Part shown: positions 1-10,038 of the stretch, piece by piece | Numbering within the stretch: position 1 is the first letter of the stretch | Layout: every line of letters begins with the position of its first letter | Notes under the pieces: model-generated | Told to the model about the DNA's origin: nothing | What the model saw: only the letters and a program-made list of their open reading frames with translations | Database searches by the model: none | Origin: CAYGYG01 sp964354155 | GTDB lineage: Bacteria > Hydrothermota > Tepidihabitantia > SM23-42 > CAYGYG01 | DNA: 64,000 nt | Reading direction: 5' to 3' | Assembly: GCA_964354155.1 (NCBI GenBank) | Contig: CAYGYG010000010.1 | Coordinates: 31,731-95,730 of the forward strand | Made by a program: the position numbers and the translations under genes

Positions 1-1256
<1,256 letters not shown>

Positions 1257-1263
1257 TCATATG

Positions 1264-1291
1264 ATTCTATTAATATTTCCGGCAAAGTCAA
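1264..1291 (-). promoter_or_regulatory. Promoter of ribBA (leaderless type)
   Basis: On the minus strand TTGACT (1286-1291), 16 nt, TAGAAT (1264-1269), then seven bases to the ribBA ATG at 1256. No ribosome binding site intervenes. Confidence 0.7.
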
Positions 1292-1428
1292 GGGCTAAGA
1301 AATGAGGGCTCTGAAAGAGCAGTTCGTTGCTCTTAAAGATTGTCCGCCTGAGGCGGAATGCCAGAAGGATGACAATGATATTTCAAAGGTTATCATCACT
1401 GTGATCTCAGAAATCAGTTGGTTTTGGC

Positions 1429-1457
1429 TTGACACCCGTTTGGTCCGAGAGTATCAT
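1429..1457 (+). promoter_or_regulatory. Promoter of the zincin gene (leaderless type)
   Basis: TTGACA (1429-1434), 17 nt, TATCAT (1452-1457), then five bases to a GTG at 1463. The spacing would place the transcription start on or beside the GTG. Confidence 0.65.
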
Positions 1458-1462
1458 CAGGC

Positions 1463-1795
1463 GTGGAACTCGAACTGTTCCGGAAACTGGTGTTTGAGGC
1501 ATTCGACGGACTGCCTCGTCCATTCCGCAAGAAAATCGAGAATGTCGGGCTTGAAGTTGCGGAAGGTACGATGCACGAGGGCAATCAACTCGTCCTGGGC
1601 CGGTATCATGGCGTCCCCCTGACGCAGCGAACCAGCTGGTATGGCAACGTACTGCCGGACCGGATAACTATCTACAAAGGCAGCATCGAGCAGGTGACCC
1701 AGGATCCGGCGGCGGTAAAAAAGCTGGTGCGGGAAGTCATCATACATGAGGTGGGTCACTACTTCGGGTTGGATGAGAACGACATGGACGATTGA
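1463..1795 (+). CDS. Small zincin-like metallopeptidase family protein
   Basis: A 110-residue protein with the zinc-binding helix HEVGHYFGLDE near the C terminus (about residues 95-105), matching the HExxH core of the short possible metallopeptidase family (PF06262-like, formerly DUF1025). Family members are about 100-140 residues and their substrates are unknown. The GTG start is chosen because protein similarity begins there (MELELFRKL) and a promoter -10 box ends five bases upstream. It stands alone, divergent from ribBA. Activity is inferred from the intact HExxH only. Confidence 0.8.
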   Translation: MELELFRKLVFEAFDGLPRPFRKKIENVGLEVAEGTMHEGNQLVLGRYHGVPLTQRTSWYGNVLPDRITIYKGSIEQVTQDPAAVKKLVREVIIHEVGHYFGLDENDMDD

Positions 1796-1841
1796 AGGCG
1801 TCCGGAGCCGGGAGATGCCGGGTGCCTGCCTGCGATTTTTC

Positions 1842-1869
1842 TTTACAAGTGATGCCCCCTGGATATAAT
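1842..1869 (+). promoter_or_regulatory. Promoter of citrate synthase
   Basis: TTTACA (1842-1847), 16 nt, TATAAT (1864-1869). It leaves an untranslated leader of about 150 bases before gltA. Confidence 0.65.
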
Positions 1870-1930
1870 ACATTGACCACTGAGCCGGGTTTCAAACCCA
1901 CAAGATTCTGGAACCGGAGGAGGTTCGGTA

Positions 1931-1949
1931 ATAACCGCTCAGCGGTTAT
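1931..1949 (+). repeat. Perfect palindrome in the citrate synthase leader
   Basis: ATAACCGCT, one base, AGCGGTTAT: nine paired bases between the promoter and the gltA start. With a one-base loop it suits a protein operator better than an RNA hairpin. It is not followed by a T run, so it is not a terminator. Confidence 0.45.
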
Positions 1950-2026
1950 CGACCCTGAACGCTTTTTTGAAATGAGTTTAATGACACGACAGACAATGCT
2001 GGTAAGCGCAAAAAAGGAGTGAGACG

Positions 2027-3322
2027 ATGGCAAATCTGTTGAAGCAAAAACTGAATGCGCAGATCCCTGCTCTGAAGGAAGAGATCCGTAGCCTGGTCAA
2101 GGAGCACGGCAAGAAGGTCATTTCCCAGGTCACGATCGAGCAGGCCTACGGCGGCATGCGCGGCGTCAAGGGCTTGGTTTGTGATACGTCGCTGGTCGAA
2201 CCCGATACGGGTCTGGTGATTCGCGGCTACCCGGTTAAACAATTGACCAAGAAACTGCCGGAGGATGTGCTGTGGCTGCTGCTGACCGGTTCGATGCCCA
2301 GCGAAGCCGAGGCTAAGGATTTGCAGGTGGAATTGAGGAAGCGGTCGAAAGTCCCGGACTACGTCTGGAAAGTGCTCAACGCGATGCCCTTGAATTCGCA
2401 TCCGATGGCGATGTTCAACACGCTGGTCCTTGTTTTGGAGCGCGAGTCGCTCTTCCGCAAGAACTACACCAAGGGGATGCGCAAGGAACAGTACTGGGAA
2501 TCAACCCTCGAAGACAGTCTCAACATCATCGCCAAGCTTCCGGCCCTGGCTGCGGCCGTCTATCGGCGCCGTTACAAGAAGGGCCCCCGGGTCAAACCCA
2601 ACCCGAGACTCGACTGGGCGGCCAACTACGCCTGGATGCTGGGGATCAAGGACCCCACCGGCGAATTTGCCAACCTGATGAGGTTGTACATGGTCCTGCA
2701 CAGTGACCACGAGAGCGGCAATGTCAGTGCTTTCACGACTCACACCGTGAATTCGGCGCTGTCGGACATCTATTACTCGCTGTCGGCGGGACTGAACGGC
2801 CTGGCCGGTCCGCTCCATGGGCTGGCCAACCAGGAGTGCCTGGGCTGGATTCTGGATTCATTGAAGCAATTCGGCGGCAAAGTGCCATCGGCCGATGACC
2901 TGCGCAAGTTCGCGTGGGACACGCTCAATTCGGGCAAGGTCATCCCCGGCTATGGTCATGCGGTGCTCCGCATCACCGACCCCCGGTATGACGCTTTCCT
3001 CGAGTTCGGCAAGCGGGTCTGTTCCGACGACCCGATTGTTCAGCTCGTCGCCCTGGTTTTCGATGTTGTTCCGCCCGTGCTCAAGGAGCAAGGCAAGGCA
3101 AAGGACCCGTGGCCGAACGTGGATGCTGCTTCCGGTTCACTGCTCTACCACTTTGGTCTCAAGGAGTTCGACTACTACACGGTTCTGTTCGGAGTATCCC
3201 GGGCGCTCGGCGTTTGCGCCCAGGCGGTGCTCAGCCGCGCCCTGGGCATGCCGCTGGTGCGCCCCAAATCCGTCACCACCGAATGGATGAAGAAGACGGC
3301 GGCTTCGATACCCTCAGCTTAG
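2027..3322 (+). CDS. gltA: Citrate synthase, mitochondrial (Si) type
   Basis: Condenses acetyl-CoA with oxaloacetate to citrate, the first step of the TCA cycle. At 431 residues it follows the eukaryotic/mitochondrial form closely rather than the E. coli type: HSDHESGNVSAFTTH, then NGLAGPLHGLANQE (catalytic His), PGYGHAVLR (second catalytic His) and PWPNVDAASGSLLYHFGL (catalytic Asp). The ending RALGMPLVRPKS also matches that group. The start is set by AAAAAAGGAGTGAGACG just before the ATG. It is a single gene with its own promoter and terminator. The mitochondrial-like type occurs in scattered bacteria, so ancient transfer or shared ancestry is possible and cannot be decided here. Confidence 0.97.
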   Translation: MANLLKQKLNAQIPALKEEIRSLVKEHGKKVISQVTIEQAYGGMRGVKGLVCDTSLVEPDTGLVIRGYPVKQLTKKLPEDVLWLLLTGSMPSEAEAKDLQVELRKRSKVPDYVWKVLNAMPLNSHPMAMFNTLVLVLERESLFRKNYTKGMRKEQYWESTLEDSLNIIAKLPALAAAVYRRRYKKGPRVKPNPRLDWAANYAWMLGIKDPTGEFANLMRLYMVLHSDHESGNVSAFTTHTVNSALSDIYYSLSAGLNGLAGPLHGLANQECLGWILDSLKQFGGKVPSADDLRKFAWDTLNSGKVIPGYGHAVLRITDPRYDAFLEFGKRVCSDDPIVQLVALVFDVVPPVLKEQGKAKDPWPNVDAASGSLLYHFGLKEFDYYTVLFGVSRALGVCAQAVLSRALGMPLVRPKSVTTEWMKKTAASIPSA

Positions 3323-3337
3323 ACAAGTCAGCATAAA

Positions 3338-3367
3338 AAAAGGCCCCCTTGGACAAGGGGGCCTTTT
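3338..3367. terminator. Bidirectional terminator between gltA and the OmpA gene
   Basis: A perfect 13-bp stem (3338-3350 with 3355-3367) and a GGAC loop, with A-rich and T-rich arms. It lies between convergent genes and can serve both. Confidence 0.9.
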
Positions 3368-3381
3368 CATTTGTGGGTTCG

Positions 3382-5463
3382 TTACTCGATGGACAGGACT
3401 TTGTACTCGATTCTCCGGTTCTGATCGCGTCCGGCCCGGCTTCGATTGTCGGCAATCGGCATACTCTCACCGTAGCCAATCGCGATGATACGCGACGGAT
3501 CGATACCGTGCGTCTGCACCAGGTAGTTACGGACTGACTCGGCCCGCATCTGCGAGAGGCGCTGGTTGTAGGAATCACTGCCGATGCTGTCGGTATGGCC
3601 GCTGATCTCGACGCGCATCTTCGGATAGGCCAGGAGCGTCTTGGCCGCGTCATCAAGCACGGGATAGGACATCGGTTTTATGATTGCGCTGTTGAAGTCG
3701 AAATAGATGCCTCTGAGGGCGATTTTCTCACCGACTTTGGGCCGGGCGATTCTCTTGAGCGAGAAGTTCAGGATCTTGGTTTCGCCGTCGGCCAGAACAA
3801 CCGGCGCGCTCTGCGGCAGGTAGCCTTCGGCGTCGACTTTGATCGAGTAGGTGCCGGGTGGCACGAGCACCTTGTAGATGCCGGTGGTCGGCTCAGGTAC
3901 CGCGGGCTTGATCGTCGTTCCGACGAACGACAGCGTTGCCATCACCGGCGTCAGAGAGTCGGCGTCGGCAATCTTGCCGGTCATCGTCGCCTGAGGCACA
4001 CCGATCTTGGTCAGTTCGAAATCGATGACCTGTTTCTCGCCTTCCTTGATCGCGATCACCCTTTCGTCCGGCCGGTAATCGCGGGCTTCGACGTGGATCC
4101 GGTACGAACCAGGCACAACCTCAGCCGAGTAGAGGCCTTCCGGGTCGGTCTTGGTGGCTTCGATCGACGTGCCCGGGAAGGTGATGTCGGCCAGGGTAAT
4201 CGGGGCTCGGGTTGCCGGATCGAAAACCTTGCCCGTGATCTGAGTGGGCAGTCTCTTTTTCAGCTCGAAGTCGACGACGATCTCATCGCCGTCTTTTAAG
4301 ATAAGAGTCCTCTCCTTCCACTTGTACCCCTGAGCTTCCGCGTGGACCCGGTAATTACCCGGCGGCATCGTGACCGCGTAGGTACCATTGGCGCCGCTCT
4401 TCACGGTGGCCACGGTCGATCCGGGGAAGGCAAGGTCGGCGGCAATCGCGTCGCCCGACTCGGCATCGACTACCCGCCCGGCAATCTTGGCTTTCGGAAT
4501 GTGCGGCGGCTGAATCAAGTCGCCGGAGACCGAGATGCCGAAGAAGGCGTTCCAGGTCCCCTGGTCATTGATGTCGAAATCACAGCCGAAGTCGATACTG
4601 GTCATTCCGGTATTGAGCCGAATACCCGGTGTTATGAGAACCGAATCGTCCCAGGTGTTCTCGTCGGCCCGTCCGTGGAATTCGAAGATGATGTTGATGT
4701 AGGGCGAAGGGATGACTTCGATCCCGCCGCCGAATACAAGATAGTTCGGACGCGTCCGGAAATCCTCGGGCCGGACGTAATTCGGCTCCGGTAACTGGTC
4801 GGCACCGGTGCTCAAATGACCACAGTTGGCGTGGGCGGCAAACGGACCGATCCGGTAAGACATCAGTCCTACCCCGGCCAGGTCCCGGTCATGCGGCAGG
4901 TAGGGCGGAAAACCGGAACCGTCTCGGGCATGGTAACGGCTGTAGAACTTCTTATCCTTGTCATAAGGATTGCCCCATTCTCGGGGCAGTTGGGGCGCCC
5001 AGGCGGCATAGGTCTCACCGCCGATTGCGAAGATGGTCGGAGTTTTCGCATTGATGATGACCGGGTACCCGACCTTGAGGCCGATCTCCCATTGTTCAAA
5101 CCAGATGGGCGGTGAGGGATCGCCGCGCTCCATCTGGTCATCCATCTGTTCGTACCACTTGCCGAAAAGGTCGGCCCGGCCGCGAATCTCGATGTAATCG
5201 ATGATGGCATAAGACAACCCGGTGTGAAGGCGCGGGAAGTGACGATTATCAGCGAAGGTTATGGTCGAGCTGCCGATGACCGTGTCCTTGTTGGCGTCTT
5301 CATAGTAGTACTCAGGGTGGATGTTGAAAGAGAACATGCCCATGTTGTGGGGCTGGGCATTTTTTACTTTGAACAGGCCGTGGTTACCATACATTGATAT
5401 CTGGTATGCTGAGGCAATGACACACATACCGAGCATGACACCGACAAACTTGCTTACTTTCAT
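3382..5463 (-). CDS. OmpA-family outer membrane protein with three carboxypeptidase-regulatory repeats
   Basis: A 693-residue exported protein. A signal peptide (MKVSKFVGVMLGMCVIASAY) leads into about 300 residues rich in aromatic alternating strands, probably a beta-barrel. Three CarboxypepD_reg-like beta-sandwich repeats of about 80 residues follow, each with a GxVxDxxx beginning and a (P)GxYxVxVxAxGY core (about residues 327-405, 408-490, 495-570). The C terminus is an OmpA peptidoglycan-binding domain: YFDFNSAIIKP, ISGHTDSIGSDSYNQRLS and GYGESMPIADN. The design suggests a barrel tethered to the cell wall, with the repeats as a periplasmic stalk. AGGAGG precedes the ATG. It is monocistronic and ends at the shared terminator. 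The specific cargo or role is not evident. Confidence 0.9.
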   Translation of the reverse strand: MKVSKFVGVMLGMCVIASAYQISMYGNHGLFKVKNAQPHNMGMFSFNIHPEYYYEDANKDTVIGSSTITFADNRHFPRLHTGLSYAIIDYIEIRGRADLFGKWYEQMDDQMERGDPSPPIWFEQWEIGLKVGYPVIINAKTPTIFAIGGETYAAWAPQLPREWGNPYDKDKKFYSRYHARDGSGFPPYLPHDRDLAGVGLMSYRIGPFAAHANCGHLSTGADQLPEPNYVRPEDFRTRPNYLVFGGGIEVIPSPYINIIFEFHGRADENTWDDSVLITPGIRLNTGMTSIDFGCDFDINDQGTWNAFFGISVSGDLIQPPHIPKAKIAGRVVDAESGDAIAADLAFPGSTVATVKSGANGTYAVTMPPGNYRVHAEAQGYKWKERTLILKDGDEIVVDFELKKRLPTQITGKVFDPATRAPITLADITFPGTSIEATKTDPEGLYSAEVVPGSYRIHVEARDYRPDERVIAIKEGEKQVIDFELTKIGVPQATMTGKIADADSLTPVMATLSFVGTTIKPAVPEPTTGIYKVLVPPGTYSIKVDAEGYLPQSAPVVLADGETKILNFSLKRIARPKVGEKIALRGIYFDFNSAIIKPMSYPVLDDAAKTLLAYPKMRVEISGHTDSIGSDSYNQRLSQMRAESVRNYLVQTHGIDPSRIIAIGYGESMPIADNRSRAGRDQNRRIEYKVLSIE

Positions 5464-5639
5464 CTAGCCTCCTTAATAATTATGCTCTTTCTTGTGCCAG
5501 GCCGTAGGCCGTCTGACACCGTCAACCGTCCCGGCCGCCGACACGTGATCTTAACGAATCAGTACAACTACGAATTATAGCCAACAAGCCCTCCTCGTCA
5601 ATATTAATTTGCCGCCCGGCCCTACGTTGGATACCGGCA

Positions 5640-5945
5640 ATGGATGAGGGACGACCGTTCGCGTTGCTCACTCGGACGAGGGACGCGTTGACGGATGGAA
5701 TATTGGAATAGTGGAGTGTTGGAGTGATGGAATTATGAAGACATGGAGTAATGGAAGAATCGGTGACGTCATATCTCCGGCATCCGTCGTACTCATCACC
5801 GTAATCGAGGGCGCTTTGCGCCCATCACTGTAATCCGCTGCCGTGTGCGTCCCGAGCGCAGCGAGGGAGCTCAGTTATTCATCACTGTAATCGTGTTTTC
5901 TTATCACCGTAATCGATGCCGAAGGCAGCCGAAGGCAAGAAGCGT
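5640..5945. repeat. Intergenic repeat mosaic, copy 1
   Basis: The 486-base gap 5464-5949 contains no gene. Parts of it recur elsewhere. Bases 5642-5690 (GAGGGACGACCGTTCGC, then CTCACTCGGACGAGGGAC) resemble 27714-27765. Bases 5823-5887 (from CATCACTGTAATCC to CATCACTG) match 27902-27966 nearly base for base. The unit GATGCCGAAGGCAGCCGAAG near 5918-5937 recurs at 27765-27785. In between, 5695-5760 is a degenerate run of TGGAGTGAT-like words. The unit (C/T)ATCAC(C/T)GTAATC occurs four times in 5788-5915. Confidence 0.75.
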
Positions 5946-5949
5946 GCGG

Positions 5950-7044
5950 TTACTCAAGGGGTACGAATTCGCCTTCTCTTACGACCCAGAAGATGTAGGG
6001 TGCGACGAGGACATCGCCTTTCGCGTCGAACTGGACGCGGCCGATCGCGCCTTCGTACTCCATTTCGTGAATCGCCCGGGCCACGCTCTTGACTTCCGTT
6101 CCACCGGTGGTCTTCACGGCCTGCAGGATGATGTTGGTCGCGTCGTAGGCATAGACCGAGTAGGGCCCGGGGTCGCCGTACCGCACGCGGTACGTCTCGA
6201 GGAAATGTTTGGCGCTCGATTTCTTTTCAATCGACGGACTGAAGGACAAGTAGGCGCCTTCCGTGGCCTCGCCTCCGATTTTTATGAATTCCGGGTCAAT
6301 GACACCGTCGCCCGACACAAAGACCGCCTTGAGTCCCAGCTGTCTCATCTGTTTTATGAGCAGGCCGGCTTCAGGATAGATACCTCCATAGTACAGGACT
6401 TCCGGTTTTTGCTGCCGTACTTTCGTGAGCACCGCAGTGAAGTCATTGTCGCCCTGGATGACACCTTCGTAGGCGACGATCCGGACCGTGCTGTCCTGTT
6501 CGACATTGCGTTTGAACTGGTCGGCCAAACCCTGGCCGTAGGTCGTCTTGTCGTGCAGAACCGCGATGCGTTTCCGGTTCAGATGTCCGAGGACGAATTG
6601 CGCGCCAACCGTGCCTTGTTGGTCATCGCGGCCGCAGACGCGAAAAGTAGTTTGAAAGCCCTGTTCCGTAAGCTGGGGGTTGGTCGAAGCGGGAGTGATT
6701 TGAATGACGCCGTACTCATGGTAGATCTCGGCGGCAGGAATCGAGCATGACGAGTTGAAGTGGCCGACGACACCGACAACCTTCTCGTTGACCATCTTGT
6801 TGGCGACGCTGACGGCCTCGCGCGGGTCGCGGCGGTCGTCGCCGACGACCACAACGATCTTCTTGCCGAGCACGCCGCCTTGCTGGTTCCATTCTTCAAC
6901 CGCCAGGGTTACGCCATGGGCGATATCCTGGCCCATCTTTGCCTGATCGCCGGTCATCGGCCCGGCGGCTCCGATCTTGACTGATTTTTCACCGCCGCAG
7001 ACGAGCATCAAGGTGAACGGGACTGCGGCCAGCATCTTTTTCAT
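5950..7044 (-). CDS. livK: Branched-chain amino acid type ABC transporter substrate-binding protein
   Basis: A periplasmic-binding protein of the LivK/Peripla_BP_6 fold (364 residues) that would capture a branched-chain amino acid or related solute for an ABC permease. Features include IGAAGPMTGDQAKMGQDI near the N terminus, VGVVGHFNSSCSIPAA, TFRVCGRDDQQG and YDATNIILQA. The start is ATG 7044, because GAAAGGAGG precedes it and a signal peptide follows (MKKMLAAVPFTLMLVCGG). A Cys after LMLV could be lipidated, but the lipobox is not canonical. Its ATGA overlaps the stop of lysC, so the two are translationally coupled. No permease or ATPase genes lie nearby, so the ligand is unproven. Confidence 0.9.
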   Translation of the reverse strand: MKKMLAAVPFTLMLVCGGEKSVKIGAAGPMTGDQAKMGQDIAHGVTLAVEEWNQQGGVLGKKIVVVVGDDRRDPREAVSVANKMVNEKVVGVVGHFNSSCSIPAAEIYHEYGVIQITPASTNPQLTEQGFQTTFRVCGRDDQQGTVGAQFVLGHLNRKRIAVLHDKTTYGQGLADQFKRNVEQDSTVRIVAYEGVIQGDNDFTAVLTKVRQQKPEVLYYGGIYPEAGLLIKQMRQLGLKAVFVSGDGVIDPEFIKIGGEATEGAYLSFSPSIEKKSSAKHFLETYRVRYGDPGPYSVYAYDATNIILQAVKTTGGTEVKSVARAIHEMEYEGAIGRVQFDAKGDVLVAPYIFWVVREGEFVPLE

Positions 7045-8300
7045 GATCGCCTCCTTTCCCGGTTGAGCCTTCGAGCGTCCGGCGCGGATCGACGCTTGAG
7101 ATTGTAGCCGGCGAGCAGCCGGCGGATCGCCGGGAAGAGTTTGCGGCGCTCGACAAAACACGTGACGCTGATCGAGGAGGTGGTGACGGCTTCAATGTGA
7201 ACGCGGGCCCGGCTGAGGACGTCAAGCAGCTTCGTCAGGATTTCAAGCGATGAGCCGATGCCCGGTCCGACCAGGGTCACGGCCCCGATTCCTTTCTTGA
7301 TGCGCAGGCGCCGGGCGGCGAGCCGGCCGGCGATCTTCTTGAGCACTGCATATCCCTGGGCCTGGTCCTCGAGGGGAAGAATGAAAGATAGGTCGAAGCG
7401 ATCCGCTTCTGATATGCCGTGGAAGAAGAATCGCAGGTGTACGCCGGAGTGGGCCAGTTCGGTGATGATCTGGGAAAGGACACGGGGATTGCGGGGTACC
7501 GACTCCAGAGTCGCCATGACGAGTCTGGTGTCGTGGGTGATTGCCCGGACAATGGGCTTCTCCATCTTCTCTCCTTTGGTAATAGTCGTCCCGGGTCGGC
7601 CGGTAAAACTGCTCAGCACCTGGACCGGCATGTTGCAGCGGGCCGCAATGGCACAGGCCCGGGGATGGAGCACCTGGGCGCCGCGTGTCGCCAGCTCCAG
7701 CATTTCGTCGTAGGTTATTTTCCGGACCAGGCGGGCATCGTGAAAAACCCGCGGATCTTCAGTGTAGACTCCGTCCACATCGGTATAAATTCGGCATTGC
7801 CGGGCCTTGAACGCCACGGCGCAGGCCACCGCGGTCGTATCCGATCCGCCCCGACCGAGCGTGGTTATCTCCCGGCTCTGACTGACGCCCTGGAATCCGG
7901 CGATTATCGGCACCTTGCCCTGGCGCAGGGCCTGGCGGATTCGGTCGCCTTTGATCTCAAGAATTCTTGCATCGCTGTGCCTTTCGTCGGTGATGATGCC
8001 GACCTGGGAGCCGGTGAAGGACATTGCCGGCACGCCCCGGTCGTGGAGGGCAATCGAGAGCAGGGCCATCGCAATACGCTCGCCGGCGGTCAGGAGCATA
8101 TCGAGCTCGCGCTGATGCGGGGAGGTGGTGATCTTTCGGGCCAGCGTTACCAACCGGTCGGTGCTGTGGCCCATCGCGGACACGATGGTGATGACCTTAT
8201 GGTTCCGGCGGTGCAAGGCCGCGATCTTGCGGGCCGCCTTCTTAATGAGGTCGGTTGTGCCGACCGATGTGCCGCCGAATTTGAGAACGATGATTGCCAT
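7041..8300 (-). CDS. lysC: Aspartate kinase, monofunctional
   Basis: Phosphorylates L-aspartate, the first step toward lysine, threonine, methionine and diaminopimelate. The 419-residue protein has the amino-acid kinase domain with KFGGTSVGTTDLI at the N terminus, TLGRGGSDTTAVACA near residue 150 and IYTDVDGVYTEDPR near 170. Two ACT domains after about residue 250 should bind the feedback inhibitor. It follows pcm and overlaps livK by four bases, forming a pcm-lysC-livK unit. Pairing with a branched-chain-type binding protein hints at amino acid supply, but the ligand is unknown. Confidence 0.95.
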   Translation of the reverse strand: MAIIVLKFGGTSVGTTDLIKKAARKIAALHRRNHKVITIVSAMGHSTDRLVTLARKITTSPHQRELDMLLTAGERIAMALLSIALHDRGVPAMSFTGSQVGIITDERHSDARILEIKGDRIRQALRQGKVPIIAGFQGVSQSREITTLGRGGSDTTAVACAVAFKARQCRIYTDVDGVYTEDPRVFHDARLVRKITYDEMLELATRGAQVLHPRACAIAARCNMPVQVLSSFTGRPGTTITKGEKMEKPIVRAITHDTRLVMATLESVPRNPRVLSQIITELAHSGVHLRFFFHGISEADRFDLSFILPLEDQAQGYAVLKKIAGRLAARRLRIKKGIGAVTLVGPGIGSSLEILTKLLDVLSRARVHIEAVTTSSISVTCFVERRKLFPAIRRLLAGYNLKRRSAPDARRLNRERRRS

Positions 8301-9011
8301 CTATTCCTTTTTCTTTATCAGCCCTTGCATCGGGACAAAGATGACCGGGGTCATGGGCGTGCGCTTCAACGCGCCGTTGGTTTTCTCAAAGAGGGTCAAG
8401 ACCTGGGTCTCGTTTTCGGGCCCGATCGGGGCAACCAGCCGGCCACCTTCGGCAAGCTGCCGTACCAGGCTGTCGGGTAGCCGTTCGGGCGCACAAGTGA
8501 TGATGACCGCGTCAAAGGGCGCGTATTCAGACCAGCCAAGATAGCCGTCGCCGCTTTTGACTTTAACATTCCGGTAACCGAGTGCCTGAAGGGTCTGTTC
8601 GGCGCGCTGGGCCAGCGACGGCACAATCTCAATCGTATAGACCTCCCGCGCGACGGCGGCGAGTACGGCAGCCTGATATCCTGAACCCGTGCCGATTTCC
8701 AGAACTTTCTCGTGGCCGTCAAGCATGAGTGCCTCGGTCATCAGTGCGACAACATAGGGCTGCGAGATTGTCTGGCCTTCGCCGATGGGCAGGGGATAGT
8801 CTTCATAGGCCAGAAGACGGCGCGGTTCGGGCACGAAGAGATGGCGGGGTACCGTGCGCATGGCCTGGAGTACGCGGGCATCGTGGATGGACCGGGCCTC
8901 GAGCTGGTCCCGCACCATCGTGTTCCGCAGGGTGGTGAAATCATCGGCCCGGGTTGTCCCCCGGCCGCAACTTATCAGAGCGATTGCAGTTAGGGCGTAC
9001 AATAGCCGCAC
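8301..9011 (-). CDS. pcm: Protein-L-isoaspartate O-methyltransferase, probable lipoprotein form
   Basis: Transfers methyl from S-adenosylmethionine to isoaspartyl residues to start repair of aged proteins. Motifs: PLPIGEGQTISQPYVVALMT (substrate loop), VLEIGTGSGYQAAVLA (SAM motif I), YTIEIVPSLA and GDGYLGW. GTG 9011 is taken as the start. A promoter -10 box ends six bases upstream, and translation from there gives a lipoprotein-like leader MRLLYALTAIALISCG with a good lipobox (LISC). An upstream in-frame ATG (9098) would add 29 unlikely residues and precede the promoter. Export implies repair outside the cytoplasm, although SAM supply there is a puzzle. A second, cytosolic-looking pcm lies at 11173. 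Confidence 0.9.
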   Translation of the reverse strand: MRLLYALTAIALISCGRGTTRADDFTTLRNTMVRDQLEARSIHDARVLQAMRTVPRHLFVPEPRRLLAYEDYPLPIGEGQTISQPYVVALMTEALMLDGHEKVLEIGTGSGYQAAVLAAVAREVYTIEIVPSLAQRAEQTLQALGYRNVKVKSGDGYLGWSEYAPFDAVIITCAPERLPDSLVRQLAEGGRLVAPIGPENETQVLTLFEKTNGALKRTPMTPVIFVPMQGLIKKKE

Positions 9012-9017
9012 GTCTTC

Positions 9018-9046
9018 ATTCTCTTCAGAAAAAGGGCATTTGTCAA
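9018..9046 (-). promoter_or_regulatory. Promoter of the pcm-lysC-livK unit (leaderless type)
   Basis: Minus strand TTGACA (9041-9046), 17 nt, GAGAAT (9018-9023), six bases, GTG start at 9011. Confidence 0.6.
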
Positions 9047-9275
9047 TAGGGCATGTTCGAGCCGCGGGAGCAGACGCACCCTTCAAAATGCGGAGCAATG
9101 AGTGATGAGTGTCGAAAGTAGCGAGTGGCGAGTAGCAAGTAGAAAGAGAGCAGAGAGAGGGGATTTAGCAGACCAGCCTATCAGAGCACCAGTTGAAGGC
9201 GCATCAGGAGATCAGCAGATCAGATCAGTCTTAATGCAGAGGGACTACAGCGGATTCATACTGATACTCTGATTG

Positions 9276-9330
9276 CTGATATCCTGCCCACTGATACCCG
9301 GATATCCTGATATCCTTGCCTTCGGCTGCC
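9276..9330 (-). repeat. Inverted copy of the intergenic repeat unit
   Basis: Read on the minus strand, GGCAGCCGAAGGCAAG followed by ATATCAGGATATCCGGG and GTATCAGTGGGCAGG nearly matches 27775-27826. The rest of the gene-free stretch 9047-9436 holds only degenerate word runs: GAGTAGC-like at 9105-9145 and CAGATCAG-like at 9190-9230. Confidence 0.75.
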
Positions 9331-9436
9331 TGCTTCATCGGGCTGTCCTGGGAACTATTTCTCTCGAGGCTATGGATGCAATGACCCAACCGACTCAAGA
9401 GACAGAATGAGCATCGGAGAGAGTCATAGAAAGGTG

Positions 9437-9465
9437 TTGCCTTGAAGTGGGATGTCGATTATACT
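9437..9465 (+). promoter_or_regulatory. Promoter of the small membrane protein gene
   Basis: TTGCCT (9437-9442), 17 nt, TATACT (9460-9465). It leaves a leader of about 120 bases that contains a copy of the TCTCT..GAGACAC mini-repeat. Confidence 0.5.
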
Positions 9466-9533
9466 GATGTCGGAATGGAAGATCTCCGATACTCTAGTTT
9501 GAAGAATCCGGTTTATCGTGGTCACGATGTTTT

Positions 9534-9557
9534 CACGATTGTGTCTCGTAGAGAGAC
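9534..9557 (-). repeat. TCTC..GAGACAC mini-repeat, copy 1
   Basis: The minus strand reads TCTCTCTACGAGACACAATC followed by GTG. It lies in the leader of the gene at 9591. Confidence 0.7.
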
Positions 9558-9590
9558 AACTGCGGTGTTCATTGTTAAGAAGGAGGTATC

Positions 9591-10019
9591 ATGAGTGAAG
9601 CCAAGGTGCCCCTGGACAAGTATCAGAGGATGGAAAATCTCTTCGCCACGCAGTCCAAACTGGTGGTGATGACCGGGGGTTTCTTTCTCATCGGCCATAC
9701 CGTTCTCTTTTTTGCATTTGCCGCGGCCCACGGCGGTTGGTTCAAGGTTATTCTGGGTCTTTTTGGCATTCTCACGGCGGTGGCCTGGTTCGTGTGCGGG
9801 GGCACGGTCCTGGCCAACTACAACTTCAGCTCGCGCAGTCTGATGGAAATCGAGAATAACCTGCCGGGTGCCGACCGGGTCTACCTTACGATGGCCCGGC
9901 AGCGTGACGCGATGCCGGTTTTCCTGAGGATGTTCACGCCGGGCGAGATGTTGCTCAAGGTCCTGCCCGCCGTCGCCGCGTTGTTCTGGATCGTCTTGAT
10001 GATTTTCCGCCCGGCCTGA
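9591..10019 (+). CDS. Small three-helix membrane protein of unknown function
   Basis: A 142-residue protein I do not recognise. Three hydrophobic segments are visible: about 25-47 (VVMTGGFFLIGHTVLFF), 50-72 (VILGLFGILTAVAWFV) and 120-140 (VLPAVAALFWIVLMIF). A charged soluble stretch of about 45 residues separates the second and third. The start is fixed by GAAGGAGGTATC before the ATG. It is a single gene, convergent with acpS. The N-terminal charged segment with KYQRMENLFATQSK may be cytoplasmic. Nothing in the sequence reveals a catalytic site. Confidence 0.75.
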   Translation: MSEAKVPLDKYQRMENLFATQSKLVVMTGGFFLIGHTVLFFAFAAAHGGWFKVILGLFGILTAVAWFVCGGTVLANYNFSSRSLMEIENNLPGADRVYLTMARQRDAMPVFLRMFTPGEMLLKVLPAVAALFWIVLMIFRPA

Positions 10020-10038
10020 GACCGGGATGCGGCAACTG

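Noticed and set aside
1302..1622. Open frame on the plus strand overlapping the zincin
   Set aside because: It overlaps the zincin in another frame, starts before that gene's promoter and shows no family similarity.
1792..2022. A 76-codon frame before gltA
   Set aside because: It spans the gltA promoter and a palindrome, has no Shine-Dalgarno and no recognisable protein features. It is better read as the gltA leader.
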